The position numbers were made by a program, and so were the translations under genes. Shown in pieces: positions 9,719 through 17,440 of a stretch of 64,000 nt of DNA. The notes beneath the pieces were generated by a model. The model saw only the letters and a list, made by a program, of their open reading frames with translations. It did not search any database and was not told the origin of the DNA. Position 1 is the stretch's first letter. Each line of letters begins with the position of its first letter. The DNA comes from JALYXV01 sp963791545. GTDB lineage: Bacteria > Actinomycetota > Acidimicrobiia > Acidimicrobiales > Palsa-688. Location of the stretch: the NCBI GenBank assembly GCA_963791545.1, contig CAWBSR010000003.1:1-64000 (forward strand). The letters run 5' to 3'.

Positions 9719-11023
9719 ATGCCTACCGTTCACTCCATCTTGGGACGCAGATCGCTGGGGGTGGCGATTCATCGCCGGGCGAGGATCTTGGGCAGCGGCC
9801 TGCTGGCCACGATGATCGTGTCGATCATCGCCACTGCGATCGCCCCGTCCCCGGCCCTCGCCGACCCGGTGGCCGACAAGAAGGCCCAGGCGGCGGCGCT
9901 GGCCCAGAAGATCGACTCCAATGCCCGCCAGGTCGAAGTGCTGGCGGAACAGTTCAACGGCGCCCAGTTCCACTTGGCCCAGGTGCAGCAGCAGCTGGCC
10001 GATGCTCAGAAGCGGCTCGACAGCACGCGCGCCGACGTCGAACGCAACCGGGCCGCCCTGGCCGCCGAAGCCGTCGTCGCCTACATCCACGGCGGGGTGA
10101 CCACCTCGGGCAGCCTGCAGAGCTTCAGCGGAAGCGTTGATCTGGCGGTCCAGCAGGGGTACTTCCAGCTGGCCACCAACAACCAGGCCGACGCCCTGGA
10201 CGCACTGCGCAAGAGCGAGAAGACGCTGCACCAGCAGCAATCGGTGCTCCAGACTGCCCAGCAGGACAGCCAGGCCGCCCTGGTCTCGGTGACCAGCCGC
10301 CAGCAGGCCGTGCAAGCGGTCTCGGCCGCCAGCCAGGCCACGCTGAGCCAGGTGCAAGGAGATCTGGTACAGCTGGTGGCCCAGCAGCAGGCCCAGATCG
10401 CGGCCCGCCAGCAGGCCCAGGTACAGGGACCGGTGCTGGTCGCCCAGGCCAAGCTGGCGGCGACCTCCCCCCTCGTAAGCCCGCCGGCGGGGGCCGGGGC
10501 GGCAGCGGCAGCGGGGGCCGGGGCGGCAGCGGCGGCCGCCGGAGCCGGAGCCAGCCAAGCGGGCCCGACGGCGGCGCCCACCACCGCCACGCCCAGTAGC
10601 CCCACCAAGGTGACGTCTCCGCCGACGACGAAGCCGCCGTTGCCACCCCCACCCCCGCCCCCACCTGCCAGCCGGGGAGCCGGGGCCGCAATCGCCTATG
10701 CCCGGGCCCAGCTCGGCAAGCCATACCAGTGGGGTGCCGCGGGGCCGGGCTCGTTCGACTGCTCGGGCCTCACCATGCGGGCGTGGGGCGCCGCCGGCGT
10801 TTCACTGCCCCACTACGCCCGGGGCCAGTACGCCAACACCGCCCACGTGGCCATCGCCGACCTGCAGCCCGGTGACCTGGTGTTCTTCGGGTCCGACCTC
10901 CACCACGTCGGCCTCTACATCGGCGGCGGCCAGATGATCCACGCCCCCCAGTCGGGTGAGGTCGTGAACATCACCAATATCTTCTGGCCCGACCTCCAGC
11001 CCTACGGCGGTCGCCCCGGTTAA
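9719..11023 (+). CDS. Secreted NlpC/P60 peptidoglycan endopeptidase (RipA-like)
   Basis: The 434-residue protein has an N-terminal signal/anchor segment ending in SPALADPV, a coiled coil of about 230 residues rich in Gln and Ala, a low-complexity Ala/Gly then Pro linker (a run of eleven Pro among PPLPPPPPPPP), and a C-terminal NlpC/P60 domain of about 115 residues. The catalytic Cys is in FDCSGL, the His in HVGLYIG, with a third polar residue in MIHAPQ. Such enzymes cut D-gamma-Glu-mDAP bonds during cell separation; the coiled coil probably holds the domain inactive. ATG 9719 gives a complete signal peptide. Confidence 0.9.
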   Translation: MPTVHSILGRRSLGVAIHRRARILGSGLLATMIVSIIATAIAPSPALADPVADKKAQAAALAQKIDSNARQVEVLAEQFNGAQFHLAQVQQQLADAQKRLDSTRADVERNRAALAAEAVVAYIHGGVTTSGSLQSFSGSVDLAVQQGYFQLATNNQADALDALRKSEKTLHQQQSVLQTAQQDSQAALVSVTSRQQAVQAVSAASQATLSQVQGDLVQLVAQQQAQIAARQQAQVQGPVLVAQAKLAATSPLVSPPAGAGAAAAAGAGAAAAAAGAGASQAGPTAAPTTATPSSPTKVTSPPTTKPPLPPPPPPPPASRGAGAAIAYARAQLGKPYQWGAAGPGSFDCSGLTMRAWGAAGVSLPHYARGQYANTAHVAIADLQPGDLVFFGSDLHHVGLYIGGGQMIHAPQSGEVVNITNIFWPDLQPYGGRPG

Positions 11024-11066
11024 CGACGAGCCGGGTCCCGGTGCCTATCGGACCCTCGTGGGAGAT

Positions 11067-12032
11067 CTATGCCACCCAGCCGGGCTTGCCGTCGCCCCTG
11101 ACCGTCAGCACCTCGGCGCCCTCCTCGCGTACGACCAGGGTGTGCTCGAACTGGGCCGCCCGGCGGCCATCGGCGGTGACCGCGGTCCACCCGTCGTCCC
11201 AGAGCCGCTCCCGCCAGGTGCCCATGGTGATCATGGGTTCGATGGTGAATGTCATGCCCGGCTTCATGATGGTGGAAGCGGTCGGGGTGAAGTAGTGGGG
11301 AACACTCGGCTCGGCGTGGAACTGCTCGCCGATCCCGTGGCCCACGAACATCTTCACCACGCCAAAGTGGTGCTTGGCGGCGTGCACCTCGATCGCCCGT
11401 CCGATATCGGAGATTGGCTGCCCGGCACGGACGGCGCCGATGCCCAGCTGCAGGCATTCCTCCGTCACCCGCACCAAGCGACGAGAGGCGTCGTCGACGT
11501 CGCCGACGAGGAAGGTCCCATTGGTGTCCCCGTGTACCCCACCGAGGAACACCGTGACGTCCAGGTCGACGATGTCGCCGTCCTCCAACGCCCGGTCGTC
11601 GGGGATGCCGTGGCAGATGACCTCGTTGACCGACGTGCACACCGACTTCGGGTACCCTCGGTACCCGAGCGGGCTGGGGTAGGCGCCCCGGGCCAGGCAC
11701 GCGTCGTGGCAGACGATATCGAGCTCGTCGGTCGTCGTGCCGGGCTGCACCGCGGCGCCGGTCTCGGCCAGCACCTCAGCCGCGATCCGGCCCGCCACCC
11801 GCATGCGGGCCAGAACATCGGGTGACTTGACCATGGGCTCGCCCCACCGCCTGGGCTCGCCGCTGGATCCGGCCACGGCGTAGTCCGGCCGTGCGATTTC
11901 CCTGGGCACCGGCCGGCGGGGGCTGATCACACCGGGCTCGATCCGCCCTTCGATCTCGCGGTGGCAACGCTTGTACTTGCGGCCGCTGCCGCACCAGCAG
12001 GGATCGTTGGCCTTGGGCAAAACCCGGTTCAT
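11067..12032 (-). CDS. map: Type I methionine aminopeptidase with SEC-C zinc motif
   Basis: This 321-residue enzyme removes the N-terminal Met from new proteins. Its N-terminus carries a SEC-C type zinc knuckle (DPCWCGSGRKYKRCH), as in many actinobacterial MAPs, which may tether it to the ribosome. The pita-bread domain follows with all five metal ligands in context: DLDVTVFLGG (Asp), HGDTNGTF (Asp), GHGIGE (His), TIEPM (Glu) and QFEHT (Glu). ATG 12032 overlaps the stop of the upstream HTH gene (ATGA), so the two are co-translated. Confidence 0.94.
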   Translation of the reverse strand: MNRVLPKANDPCWCGSGRKYKRCHREIEGRIEPGVISPRRPVPREIARPDYAVAGSSGEPRRWGEPMVKSPDVLARMRVAGRIAAEVLAETGAAVQPGTTTDELDIVCHDACLARGAYPSPLGYRGYPKSVCTSVNEVICHGIPDDRALEDGDIVDLDVTVFLGGVHGDTNGTFLVGDVDDASRRLVRVTEECLQLGIGAVRAGQPISDIGRAIEVHAAKHHFGVVKMFVGHGIGEQFHAEPSVPHYFTPTASTIMKPGMTFTIEPMITMGTWRERLWDDGWTAVTADGRRAAQFEHTLVVREEGAEVLTVRGDGKPGWVA

Positions 12033-12292
12033 CTCGCCACCACCGGTCCGGCCACCACCGCAGCCGCCACCACGGCCGGCTCGGCGGCACCGCTGCGAGT
12101 CGTCAACCACGCCTCGATCTCGGGCCGCAGCCACAAGCGGGGCCGGCCGGGACCCAGGTCGATGACGGGCCGGGGCATGTCGGCGTAGCGGCGCAGGTAG
12201 GTGTGAACGCTGTTGGCATGGCTCAAGCCCACCAGGGCGGCCACACCCTGGGCGTCGCAGAGGTCGTCGGTATTGATCATCGGTGTCACCAC
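12029..12292 (-). CDS. Small HTH DNA-binding protein (AlpA/MerR-like fold)
   Basis: The 87-residue protein has a winged-helix-like motif near the start (DAQGVAALVGLSHANSVHTYL) followed by PRPVIDLGPGRPRLWLRPEIEAWL, the pattern of excisionase/AlpA-type regulators in which the second part is the wing ending in W-R-P-E-I-E-A-W. The C-terminal 20 residues are Ala/Val-rich. Start alternatives are GTG 12292, GTG 12289 (7 nt after a TAGACT box) and ATG 12280. It precedes and overlaps map by 4 nt. The DNA target is unknown. Confidence 0.7.
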   Translation of the reverse strand: MVTPMINTDDLCDAQGVAALVGLSHANSVHTYLRRYADMPRPVIDLGPGRPRLWLRPEIEAWLTTRSGAAEPAVVAAAVVAGPVVAR

Positions 12293-12364
12293 TACCAGTC
12301 TAGTGGAGTAGACCGGATACTGGGCGCCGTTTCAAGATCTCAACCCCCCCCCGGCAATTCGCCA

Positions 12365-13444
12365 TCATGGACCGGTGTCGCCGATGCGAGTCTCGGTGCG
12401 GATCGTAAAGCGCTCGTCGAAATGGCGCACCTTGTACAGCACCACCGAGCCGATCCAAACCACCAGAAACGCCCCGACAATGAAATACCCGAGTATTTCG
12501 AAATCGACGGCGCGCAGCCAGTCCCAGGGGAAGCCGCGAAGGCTGGTGTGGTTGGCCAGGACCTGGAGATATTCGACCAGCCCGACGCCGGATGCCACGA
12601 ATACCCCGAGCCCGACGGTAGCCATGTTGTAATACACCTTGCGCAGCGGGTTGGAAAAGGCCCATCCGTAGGCTTTGGCCATGAACACGCCATCGGTGGT
12701 GTCCATGAGCGACATCCCGGCGGTGAACAAGAGGGGCAGCGCGACGACGGCCGCTAACGGCGCATGACGGGTACGGGCGGAGCCGGTGGCGGCGGCCGCG
12801 GTCAGGGCCAGCAGGCCCACCTCGGAGGCGGTTTCCAGGCCGACACCGAAGAGCATCCCGACCGGGAACATCTGCCAGCTGTGGGAGATGAACCGGCGCC
12901 ACCGGCTGCCCAGGATACGGTTCATGAAGCCCCGCTGCATCATCAGCTCGTCGAGGGCCGCCTTGTCGTAGCCGCCCGCCTTGGCCTTGCGCCACACCTC
13001 GATGATCCCGCGCAGGATCAAGAAATCGAGCACCGCGATCACCATCAAGAAGGTTCCCGAGATGGTGGCCCCCACCGTGCCTCCGATCTTCTCGAAGGTC
13101 GGGATCTTGCGCTGGATCGTCTCCGCCGCGACACCGATGGCCGCCGCCAGGGAGAATACGACGCTGGAATGACCGAGCGAGAAGAAGAACCCCGACGCCA
13201 GCGGCTGCTGGCCCCGCTGCATCAGAAATCGGGTGGTGTCATCAATGGCCGAGATGTGGTCGGCGTCGAAGGCGTGGCGCAGCCCGAAGCTGTAGGCGAG
13301 CGTTCCCGCCCCCGCGTAGACAGGGCCCAGGCGGCCCCCGTAGTGCAGGAAGAAGCCCCAGCCGAGCACATGGAAGAGGGCGATCACCCCGTACATGGCC
13401 GACAGTCGCCACCATTCGGGGCGGGAGAAGGGCATCCGCGGCAT
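12365..13444 (-). CDS. NiCoT-family nickel/cobalt permease
   Basis: The 359-residue membrane protein has eight predicted helices and the NiCoT signature RHAFDADHIS in helix II, with the second family motif SLGHSSVVF about 40 residues later and FGVGLETASEVGLL further on. Such permeases import Ni2+ and/or Co2+. The leader carries a cobalamin riboswitch, which favours cobalt supply for B12 as the main role; larB and larC elsewhere in the window also need nickel. ATG 13444 has GAGG about 8 nt upstream. It is the only gene immediately under the riboswitch. Confidence 0.9.
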   Translation of the reverse strand: MPRMPFSRPEWWRLSAMYGVIALFHVLGWGFFLHYGGRLGPVYAGAGTLAYSFGLRHAFDADHISAIDDTTRFLMQRGQQPLASGFFFSLGHSSVVFSLAAAIGVAAETIQRKIPTFEKIGGTVGATISGTFLMVIAVLDFLILRGIIEVWRKAKAGGYDKAALDELMMQRGFMNRILGSRWRRFISHSWQMFPVGMLFGVGLETASEVGLLALTAAAATGSARTRHAPLAAVVALPLLFTAGMSLMDTTDGVFMAKAYGWAFSNPLRKVYYNMATVGLGVFVASGVGLVEYLQVLANHTSLRGFPWDWLRAVDFEILGYFIVGAFLVVWIGSVVLYKVRHFDERFTIRTETRIGDTGP

Positions 13445-13459
13445 TGGCCAGCCTCATCG

Positions 13460-13585
13460 AAGACAATCCTGACACCCGGCCCGGTCGCTGACTCCCGCGG
13501 TCGCGGTCACAGTGGGGGCTAGCCCGTCCCGGACTCTCACCGGGTTGCCAAAGCGTGCGGCCCTCGAACCGTAGCCGAGTCGTGA
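13460..13585 (-). promoter_or_regulatory. Cobalamin (B12) riboswitch
   Basis: Read on the minus strand, the leader of the Ni/Co permease contains the core of the adenosylcobalamin aptamer: GGCAACCCGGTGAGAGTCC (13549-13531), the closing CGGG, then CCACTGTGACC (13515-13505) preceded by a C run, followed by GGGAGTCAGCG. These match the conserved GGNAA..GGTG.GANTCC, CCACTGT and GAGTCAG blocks in order and spacing. Limits are approximate. High B12 is expected to lower expression of the permease, probably by hiding its ribosome site, since no U-rich terminator is seen. Confidence 0.85.
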
Positions 13586-13592
13586 CGGGCGG

Positions 13593-14003
13593 CTACTCCT
13601 GAACCAGCTCGATCAGGGTGCCGAAGGCCGCCTTGGGGTGCACGAACGCCACTGTCGTGCCCCGCGATCCCGGCCGGGGGACGGCATCGATGACCCGCGC
13701 CCCCTCCGCCTTCATCGTCTCCAGAGCCGACGCCACATCGGCGACCCGGTAGCCGACGTGGTGGATGCCCTCGCCGTGACGCTCCAGATACCGGGCCACG
13801 GGCGACTCCGGCGAGGTCGGGGTCAGGAGCTGGATGTAGGAGTCGGCCACCTTCAGCAAGGCCTCCTCCACACCGTCGCTGTCGATCCGCTCGCGATGCG
13901 CCACCGTGGCCCCGAACATGGTCTGGTACCACGCCACCGCGGCGTCGAGGTCGCACACCGCAATCGCCACGTGGTCGATCTCGGTGAGCACGGGAGCACT
14001 CAC
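13593..14003 (-). CDS. mce: Methylmalonyl-CoA epimerase
   Basis: The 136-residue protein belongs to the glyoxalase/VOC fold and interconverts (R)- and (S)-methylmalonyl-CoA (and ethylmalonyl-CoA in some organisms). Metal ligands and surroundings are clear: IDHVAIAVCDL at the start (His), an ELL-type segment YIQLLTP, GEGIHHVGYRV (His) and FGTLIELVQE (Glu) at the end. GTG 14003 overlaps the ccr stop (GTGA), placing both in one operon. The pair matches the ethylmalonyl-CoA pathway. Confidence 0.92.
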   Translation of the reverse strand: MSAPVLTEIDHVAIAVCDLDAAVAWYQTMFGATVAHRERIDSDGVEEALLKVADSYIQLLTPTSPESPVARYLERHGEGIHHVGYRVADVASALETMKAEGARVIDAVPRPGSRGTTVAFVHPKAAFGTLIELVQE

Positions 14004-15346
14004 CCCCCGCTCCGGTGGCCCCGGAAGCGGCCGAGGCGCTCCTCTCCGATCTGAGCCCGAAACTCGGGCTCGTCGATCCCGAGTCCGTCGGCGGGCGCCA
14101 GGCACCGGACCGCGATCTTGCCGTCGTGCCGGTTGCGGTGGACCTGGTAGGCGGCCTCGCCCACCTGCTCCAGGGGGAAGGTGGTGGACAGAACCGGGTG
14201 AATGCGGCCCTTGGCGATGAGCCGGTTGGCCTCCCACGCCTCCTTGTAGTTGGCGAAGTGGGAACTCTTGATGGACTTCAGTTTCATCCACAGGTGGCGG
14301 TTGTCGTACTCGATCTGGTAGCCGGTAGTGGCGGCACAGGTGATGATCGTCCCACCCCGGGCGCACACGAACACCGACGCCCCCATGGTGTGGCGGCCCG
14401 GGTGTTCGAAGACGATCCGGGGGTCCTCCCCCACCAGCTTGCGGATGTCGTTGCCCAGCCGGCGCCACTCGTCGGGGTTCTGGGTGTGTTCATCGCTCCA
14501 GAACCGGTACCCGGCGGCCCGGCGGTCGATGACCGCCTCGCAACCCAGCGAGCGCAGCAACTCGGCCCGCTCGGGCGAGCTGACCACACCCACCGGGATG
14601 CCGCCCCCGTTGAGGACCAACTGGGTGGCGTAGCCGCCCAGGCCCCCCGTCGCCCCCCAGATGAGGACCACGTCGCCTTGCTTCATCTGGGCGCCGTTGT
14701 GGCTGACCAGCATGCGGTAGGCGGTGGAGTTGCACAGGGCGTTGCAGGCCGCCTCCTCCCACGACAGATGGGCGGGCTTGGGCATCAGCTGGTTGGCCTT
14801 GACCACGCTCAGCTCGGCCAGGCCCCCGAAGTTGGTCTCGAAGCCCCAGATGCGCTGGTTGGCGGCCAGCATCGAGTCGTCGTGGGCGGAGGGGTCCTGG
14901 TCGTCCACGTGGTTGCAGTGAACGACCACCTTGTCGCCCGGCTTCCACGTCCGCACCGCGTTGCCGACCCGCAGCACCACGCCCGAGGCGTCGGAGCCGA
15001 CCACGTGGTAGGGCAGGTCGTGGCGCTTGGACCACACACTCTCCCGGCCCAGCCGCTCCAGAAACCGAAAGGTGGGGATGGGCTCGAAGATCGACGTCCA
15101 CACCGTGTTGAAGTTGATGGCGCTGGCCATGACGGCGACATAGGCCTCGTCAGGCGCCAACTCAGGGACCGCCACTTCCTCGACGTGCAGTGACTTGCGG
15201 GGGTCCTTGTCGGCGGCGGGGATGCCCTCGAACATCCCGACCTGTTCCTTGGTCACGATGGCGGCCCGGTAGGACTCGGGAAGGGGAATGGCGGCCAGGT
15301 CGCTGCCGGGGGCACCCGACAAGATCGCGTCGAGAACGTCTTTCAT
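14000..15346 (-). CDS. ccr: Crotonyl-CoA carboxylase/reductase
   Basis: The 448-residue MDR-family enzyme reduces and carboxylates crotonyl-CoA with NADPH and CO2 to ethylmalonyl-CoA. The CO2-binding residues defined in Kitasatospora setae Ccr (Asn81, Phe170, Glu171, His365) all have counterparts: INFNTVW (Asn80), WGFETNFGG (Phe169, Glu170) and NRHLWMKLK (His351). The NADPH loop is WGATGGLGGYATQL. This is therefore a true carboxylase, not a plain reductase. It is the first gene of a ccr-mce operon with a leaderless-looking start and a palindromic box just upstream. Confidence 0.95.
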   Translation of the reverse strand: MKDVLDAILSGAPGSDLAAIPLPESYRAAIVTKEQVGMFEGIPAADKDPRKSLHVEEVAVPELAPDEAYVAVMASAINFNTVWTSIFEPIPTFRFLERLGRESVWSKRHDLPYHVVGSDASGVVLRVGNAVRTWKPGDKVVVHCNHVDDQDPSAHDDSMLAANQRIWGFETNFGGLAELSVVKANQLMPKPAHLSWEEAACNALCNSTAYRMLVSHNGAQMKQGDVVLIWGATGGLGGYATQLVLNGGGIPVGVVSSPERAELLRSLGCEAVIDRRAAGYRFWSDEHTQNPDEWRRLGNDIRKLVGEDPRIVFEHPGRHTMGASVFVCARGGTIITCAATTGYQIEYDNRHLWMKLKSIKSSHFANYKEAWEANRLIAKGRIHPVLSTTFPLEQVGEAAYQVHRNRHDGKIAVRCLAPADGLGIDEPEFRAQIGEERLGRFRGHRSGG

Positions 15347-15347
15347 G

Positions 15348-15370
15348 GAGGAATGTTACCCACTAGTAAC
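15348..15370 (-). promoter_or_regulatory. ccr promoter -10 and overlapping palindrome
   Basis: On the minus strand TAACAT (15359-15354) stands 6 nt before the ccr ATG, the spacing of a leaderless start, and no Shine-Dalgarno sequence is present. The -10 is overlapped by GTTAC-N6-GTAAC (15355-15370), a dyad of the size bound by TetR-type repressors of acyl-CoA metabolism. The regulator is not identified. Confidence 0.45.
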
Positions 15371-15418
15371 TCGGTGGGCCGGTCCGACCTGCGGAACCGG
15401 GCATTTGGCAAAACCCGT

Positions 15419-16243
15419 TTACAAGCCTAGTGGTGTGCAGTCCTTGTTGACCTGGCGGCTGACGGCGGAGGGGACGTTGTTGGTCTCCGCGATGTCGGTG
15501 AAGAACGTGTGCAGGTCGGCGAGGCAGGTCTTGAACGCCGCGATCTGGGCGCTCTGACTGTCGAGCGTCGTCTGCGACGATCCCAGCTGGGTCTGCAGCG
15601 CGGCCAGCTTGCTGTTGGCGGTGGCCAACTCCGTCCTGGCCCGGGCGATCACTGCCGTCTGATCACTCAGCTTGGCATTCTTGGAGCTTGAGCTGGAGGC
15701 GGTGACGCCGGCGAAGGCGCCCACGCCAAGCAGGAGGAGGGCGAGGACGATGGCGATGACCATCCAGGGACCGGAGGACCTTTTGGCCTCCGGCTCCGAG
15801 CGCTGATAGGGCGCCTGGTACAGCGGAGGAGCCTGGGAATACTGGGCGGTCGGGTACGGCGGCGGGGCGTCGTAGCCGGGACCGGCGTCGTAGCCCGAAG
15901 GGGCATAGCTCCGAGGCGCAGCCGGAGCTGACCAGGCGGGGACGGTCTGGGTGTCCGAAGACGAGGCACCCCCATTGCCCGACCACTGCCGCGAGGTGCC
16001 CAGCGGTGGGGGCGGCGGCTCGGGCGACCACGCGGAGGGGATCGCCTGGGTTGGCGAGGACCCAGCCCGCACGGGCGCCGCCGGGGCGGGGTCGGTGGTC
16101 GTCGAGGGCTCGTAGGAACCGACCGGTCTCACCTCGAGGGCTGTCTTGCAGGATGCGCAGGCATTCCAATACGACTTCACGGGCGCCCCACAGTGGCCAC
16201 AGAACTGGTTGGCGCGCTGCGCTCGAGTTTCGGTGTCGGTCAT
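15419..16243 (-). CDS. Zinc-ribbon membrane protein with coiled coil
   Basis: The 274-residue protein starts with a cytosolic zinc ribbon (FCGHCG, then ACASCK, residues about 14-34), a Pro/Ser/Tyr-rich linker to about residue 150, one transmembrane helix (MVIAIVLALLLLGVGAF), a heptad-rich coiled coil (about 190-235) and a short tail with two Cys (KTCLADL, NKDCTPL). The start has GAGAGGA 5 nt upstream. It lies 14 bp after the serine-protease gene, which has the same zinc-ribbon/linker/membrane plan, so the two probably act together at the membrane. No enzyme motif is present. Confidence 0.8.
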   Translation of the reverse strand: MTDTETRAQRANQFCGHCGAPVKSYWNACASCKTALEVRPVGSYEPSTTTDPAPAAPVRAGSSPTQAIPSAWSPEPPPPPLGTSRQWSGNGGASSSDTQTVPAWSAPAAPRSYAPSGYDAGPGYDAPPPYPTAQYSQAPPLYQAPYQRSEPEAKRSSGPWMVIAIVLALLLLGVGAFAGVTASSSSSKNAKLSDQTAVIARARTELATANSKLAALQTQLGSSQTTLDSQSAQIAAFKTCLADLHTFFTDIAETNNVPSAVSRQVNKDCTPLGL

Positions 16244-16257
16244 GGCTTCCTCTCGAT

Positions 16258-17241
16258 TCAACAGGTGGTCACGGTGCTGCACACCGTGGTGATGGGAATG
16301 GCAAAGGACAGCCCTTCGACGCCGCTTCCGACGAGCTTGGACTCGGCGACACCGATGACTTGACCCCGGCGGTTGACGACCGGTCCCCCGCTGTCGCCGG
16401 GACTGATGGGGGCGGAGAACTGGATGAGCCCGTTCCGGAACGACGACACGATGCCGTTGGCCACGGTCCCGCTGAGGCCGAGGGGCGAGCCGACGACGAG
16501 CACCGCGTCGCCGATCATGGCGTCGCTGGTCGAGCGGGGCAGGGCGGCCAGCGTGGCCTTGACGGTGATAACCGCCAGGTCGTCGCCCTTGTCGACCTTG
16601 GTGATGGTGCCCGGGAGGTTCTTGGTGTCCTGGCGCACCTGGACGGTTTTGGCGCCCGAAGATGTCCAGACCGACTGCACGACGTGGTAGTCGGTGATGA
16701 TGCTCGACGACCCCCCGGAGCTGGCCACCACCCAACCCGAGCCCAGCCCGTCGACGGTGTCGATGGTGTACACCGACGCCCGCACGGTGGCCGCGATGGC
16801 GGCGGGGTCCGAAGACTGCCCCTCCAGGGTGCTCACCTTGCCTGCCAGGGCGTTCATGGCCGCCAACTGAGCCGAGAGCCTCTGGTCGAGCTTGTTCAAG
16901 GCCCGGTGATCGGAATCGACCGAGTTCTGCAGGTAGAGGTGATCCCCGACCAGCGCCAGCAGGAGGAGGACCGCCAGGCCGCCCACCACCCACAGGGCTC
17001 CTGAGGGCCCCGATGAGCGGGCGTCGCGGTGACCCGGCGGGGGTTGCCGGGCGGGCTCGGGGGGCGGGGAGGCCCAGTGGTTGTTGTGGATAGGCGGCGG
17101 AGTCGACATCCGGGGCGCCGGCGCCACCGGGGGGGCCAGAGTGGACACGTCAAATTCGTGCAGAGGACAGCGGCCCCTCACGAGGGCGGTGCCGCAACGC
17201 TGGCAGAACCGCTGCCCTTCGGTTGTGGCTGGCGTTGTCAC
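16258..17241 (-). CDS. Membrane-anchored trypsin-like serine protease with zinc ribbon
   Basis: The 327-residue protein carries an N-terminal zinc ribbon (FCQRCG, then RCPLH), a Pro-rich linker, a transmembrane helix (ALWVVGGLAVLLLLALV, about residues 83-99), a short coiled coil and an extracytoplasmic trypsin-like domain. The triad is visible: His in ITDYHVV, Asp in KGDDLAVI, Ser in SPGDSGGPV. There is no PDZ domain, unlike HtrA. A zinc ribbon on the inner face of a membrane protease suggests signalling or regulated proteolysis, an inference. It forms an operon with the next gene and is divergent from the thiolase. Confidence 0.88.
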   Translation of the reverse strand: MTTPATTEGQRFCQRCGTALVRGRCPLHEFDVSTLAPPVAPAPRMSTPPPIHNNHWASPPPEPARQPPPGHRDARSSGPSGALWVVGGLAVLLLLALVGDHLYLQNSVDSDHRALNKLDQRLSAQLAAMNALAGKVSTLEGQSSDPAAIAATVRASVYTIDTVDGLGSGWVVASSGGSSSIITDYHVVQSVWTSSGAKTVQVRQDTKNLPGTITKVDKGDDLAVITVKATLAALPRSTSDAMIGDAVLVVGSPLGLSGTVANGIVSSFRNGLIQFSAPISPGDSGGPVVNRRGQVIGVAESKLVGSGVEGLSFAIPITTVCSTVTTC

Positions 17242-17427
17242 GGCTATCTCCTCGCCGCGGCGAACGGCTCAGCTGCAGTGTGGCTACTTGTTCCGGCTTC
17301 CGCTATCACCCGATCGAGTCATTTCTGGGTAGTTGTTCCAAGCTGGACCCTTTGGGTCACAGAGTGTGGCGGTACCAAGGTAGAGGGACGCCGGGACATC
17401 GCAGATACGCGAAACGGCCCTGGTTCG

Positions 17428-17433
17428 TACACT
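17428..17433 (+). promoter_or_regulatory. Candidate -10 box of thiolase gene
   Basis: TACACT lies exactly 7 nt before the GTG start at 17441 and no ribosome-binding site separates them, so transcription probably begins at the start codon (leaderless). No clear -35 box is seen. Confidence 0.4.
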
Positions 17434-17440
17434 GAAGATT

